Shown: piece by piece, positions 4,844 through 6,233 of the stretch
Layout of the letters: each line of letters starts with the position of its first letter
Position numbering within the stretch: position 1 is the stretch's first letter
NCBI GenBank assembly: GCA_028822745.1
Contig: JAPKCZ010000132.1
Location: 1 to 6,233 of the forward strand
Reading direction: 5' to 3'
DNA length: 6,233 bases
Origin: Kiritimatiellia bacterium
GTDB lineage: Bacteria > Verrucomicrobiota > Kiritimatiellia > UBA8416 > JAIOPI01
Position numbers and translations under genes: made by a program
The notes under the pieces: generated by a model
The model's database searches: none
What the model was told of the DNA's origin: nothing
What the model saw: the letters and a program-made list of their open reading frames with translations, nothing else

Positions 4844-6233
4844 ATGCCAAACGCTCCCAAACGAATGCTGCTGCCCCTGGTTGGTGGACTAGCCATTGTG
4901 GCACTCGCCTGCTACCTATACGCCAACGAAACGGTAAACACTCCACTTCAGAAGGAATCGACCGCCGTGACAGAAACACCTGACATCCATGACGACGCAG
5001 ACCGCGAGGGTCGCATGCCCATTCCTTCTGCCGCGGAAATCGCCAAACTGCCATCCGACGGCGGCCCCGACTACAATCGGCTCGTCTTTGAAAAAAGCCC
5101 CTACCTTTTGCAGCACGCAGGCAATCCGGTCGACTGGTACCCCTGGGGCCAAGAGGCATTCGACAAGGCCAAGCGTGAAAACAAACCGATCCTCCTCTCC
5201 GTTGGTTATTCGACCTGCCACTGGTGTCATGTCATGGAACACGAGTCCTTCGAAATAGAAGACGTCGGCGAACTGATGAACCGTCACTTTGTTGCCATCA
5301 AAGTGGATCGCGAAGAACGCCCCGACGTGGACCGCGTTTACATGAGCTACACACAAGCGTCGACCGGTAGCGGCGGTTGGCCCATGAACGTCTGGCTGAC
5401 ACCGGACTTGAAACCCTTTTTTGCAGGCACCTATTTTCCGCCAGAGGACAAATGGGGGCGTCCCGGTTTCAAAACGATCCTGAACCGCTTGGCGCAAGCG
5501 TGGGACGAAAAGGCCGACGAGATTCGCAAATCAGGCGACGAAGCCATCGCGCACTTGAAACGTATGGACGAATTAAAAGAAGACCCCGACTTGAAGCTCC
5601 AACAGGCTATTCTGGATCGTGGCTACGAACAGATCATCACCTCGTTTGACCCGCGTTACGGCGGATTCGGAAACGCACCCAAATTTCCGCGCCCGGTCAC
5701 ACCCGCATTCCTTTTGCGATACGACCATCGCATGGGCACAACAGAAGGCCGCGACGCGGTTCTGCACACCTTGCGCAAGATGGCCGATGGCGGCATCCAC
5801 GACCATGTTGGCAAAGGGTTCTCCCGTTACGCCGTCGACGAACGCTGGCACGTCCCTCACTTTGAGAAGATGCTTTACGACCAGGGGCAACTGGTACCGC
5901 TCTACGTCGACGCCTATCGCATCACAAAAGACCCTTACTACGCCGATATCGCCCGAGACATACTGACCTACGTGCAACGTGACATGACGGGCGAATTTGG
6001 CCAGTTCTATTCAGCCGAAGACGCAGACAGCCCCCTGCCTGAGAACCCAAAAGAGCAGGCCGAGGGTGCCTTCTATGTCTGGGAGCAGTCCGAAATCGAC
6101 GCCGCCTTACCCGAGGCGGACGCGAAACTGTTCAGCCATTATTTCGGCGTCAAAGCAAAAGGCAACGTCGACAGTGATCCACACAACGAGTTCCCCAACA
6201 AGAACGTGCTGATTATCGAACAGAGCATCGAGG
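4844..6233 (+). CDS. Membrane-anchored DUF255 thioredoxin-like protein (YyaL/SPATA20 type), 3' end cut
   Basis: The frame is open from the ATG at 4844 to the window edge (463 codons). The family usually has roughly 600-750 residues, so about a third is missing. The N-terminal hydrophobic stretch (about 8-27, MLLPLVGGLAIVALACYLYA) after PKR looks like a signal anchor or signal peptide; LAC is only a weak lipobox. A polar linker (28-75) follows. The DUF255 thioredoxin fold comes next: SPYLLQHAGNPVDWYPWG (85-102), STCHWCHVMEHESF (123-136) with a CxxC at 125-128, KVDREERPDVD (153-163), and GGWPMNVWLTP (177-187) with the expected cis-Pro. An (alpha/alpha)6-barrel-like part follows: GGFGNAPKFPRP (273-284), GGIHDHVGKGFSRYAVDERW (316-335), VPHFEKMLYDQ (337-347), FYSAEDADS (388-396) and EGAFYVW (407-413). 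The biochemical role of the family is not settled; the motifs suggest redox chemistry joined to a sugar-epimerase-like fold. A Shine-Dalgarno AGGAAGG (4829-4835) lies 8 bases before the ATG and fixes the start. It is divergent from efp. Confidence 0.95.
   Translation, partial: MPNAPKRMLLPLVGGLAIVALACYLYANETVNTPLQKESTAVTETPDIHDDADREGRMPIPSAAEIAKLPSDGGPDYNRLVFEKSPYLLQHAGNPVDWYPWGQEAFDKAKRENKPILLSVGYSTCHWCHVMEHESFEIEDVGELMNRHFVAIKVDREERPDVDRVYMSYTQASTGSGGWPMNVWLTPDLKPFFAGTYFPPEDKWGRPGFKTILNRLAQAWDEKADEIRKSGDEAIAHLKRMDELKEDPDLKLQQAILDRGYEQIITSFDPRYGGFGNAPKFPRPVTPAFLLRYDHRMGTTEGRDAVLHTLRKMADGGIHDHVGKGFSRYAVDERWHVPHFEKMLYDQGQLVPLYVDAYRITKDPYYADIARDILTYVQRDMTGEFGQFYSAEDADSPLPENPKEQAEGAFYVWEQSEIDAALPEADAKLFSHYFGVKAKGNVDSDPHNEFPNKNVLIIEQSIE

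Noticed and set aside
4916..5497. Minus-strand open frame of 193 codons opposite the DUF255 gene
   Set aside because: The plus strand shows unmistakable DUF255 motifs with a Shine-Dalgarno; the minus frame has no recognisable domain.

Overview
The window carries compact housekeeping DNA of a Gram-negative bacterium. It holds six complete genes or near-complete gene models and two genes cut by the window edges. The Gram-negative reading rests on the signal-peptide-bearing outer-membrane barrel candidate. The base composition (moderately GC-rich), the EF-P plus EpmA pair and the barrel type would suit the PVC group (Verrucomicrobiota/Kiritimatiellota). That placement is an inference from general impression, not from a marker comparison.

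Layout. (1) Bases 1-280, plus strand: the last 92 codons of a GT4-type glycosyltransferase. (2) Bases 346-2153, plus strand: a near-consensus sigma-70 promoter, then rplU (L21), rpmA (L27), a strong intrinsic terminator, and obg. This is the classical rplU-rpmA-obg order, but with a terminator between rpmA and obg. (3) Bases 2193-4633, minus strand, convergent with obg: efp (elongation factor P), then epmA (the EF-P lysine ligase) 14 bases downstream, then a predicted outer-membrane beta-barrel protein 37 bases further on. (4) Bases 4634-4843: a divergent intergenic region with a good minus-strand promoter for efp. The presumed efp leader contains a 10-bp tandem repeat (3.6 copies) and a 6-bp hairpin. 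(5) Bases 4844-6233, plus strand: the first 463 codons of a DUF255 (YyaL/SPATA20-type) thioredoxin-like protein with an N-terminal membrane anchor or signal. Its 3' end is outside the window.

How the genes work together. L21, L27 and Obg are all 50S components or assembly factors. EF-P and EpmA form a substrate-enzyme pair: EpmA should load (R)-beta-lysine on Lys32 of this EF-P, so that EF-P can rescue ribosomes stalled on polyproline. The mutase EpmB, which supplies beta-lysine in E. coli, is not in the window. EpmA itself contains a Pro-Pro-Pro-Glu stretch at codons 37-40, so its own translation may depend on EF-P.

I see no mobile element, CRISPR array, tRNA or rRNA, and no convincing new multi-gene system. 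The most unusual parts are the efp leader (tandem repeat plus hairpin) and the polyproline motif inside epmA.
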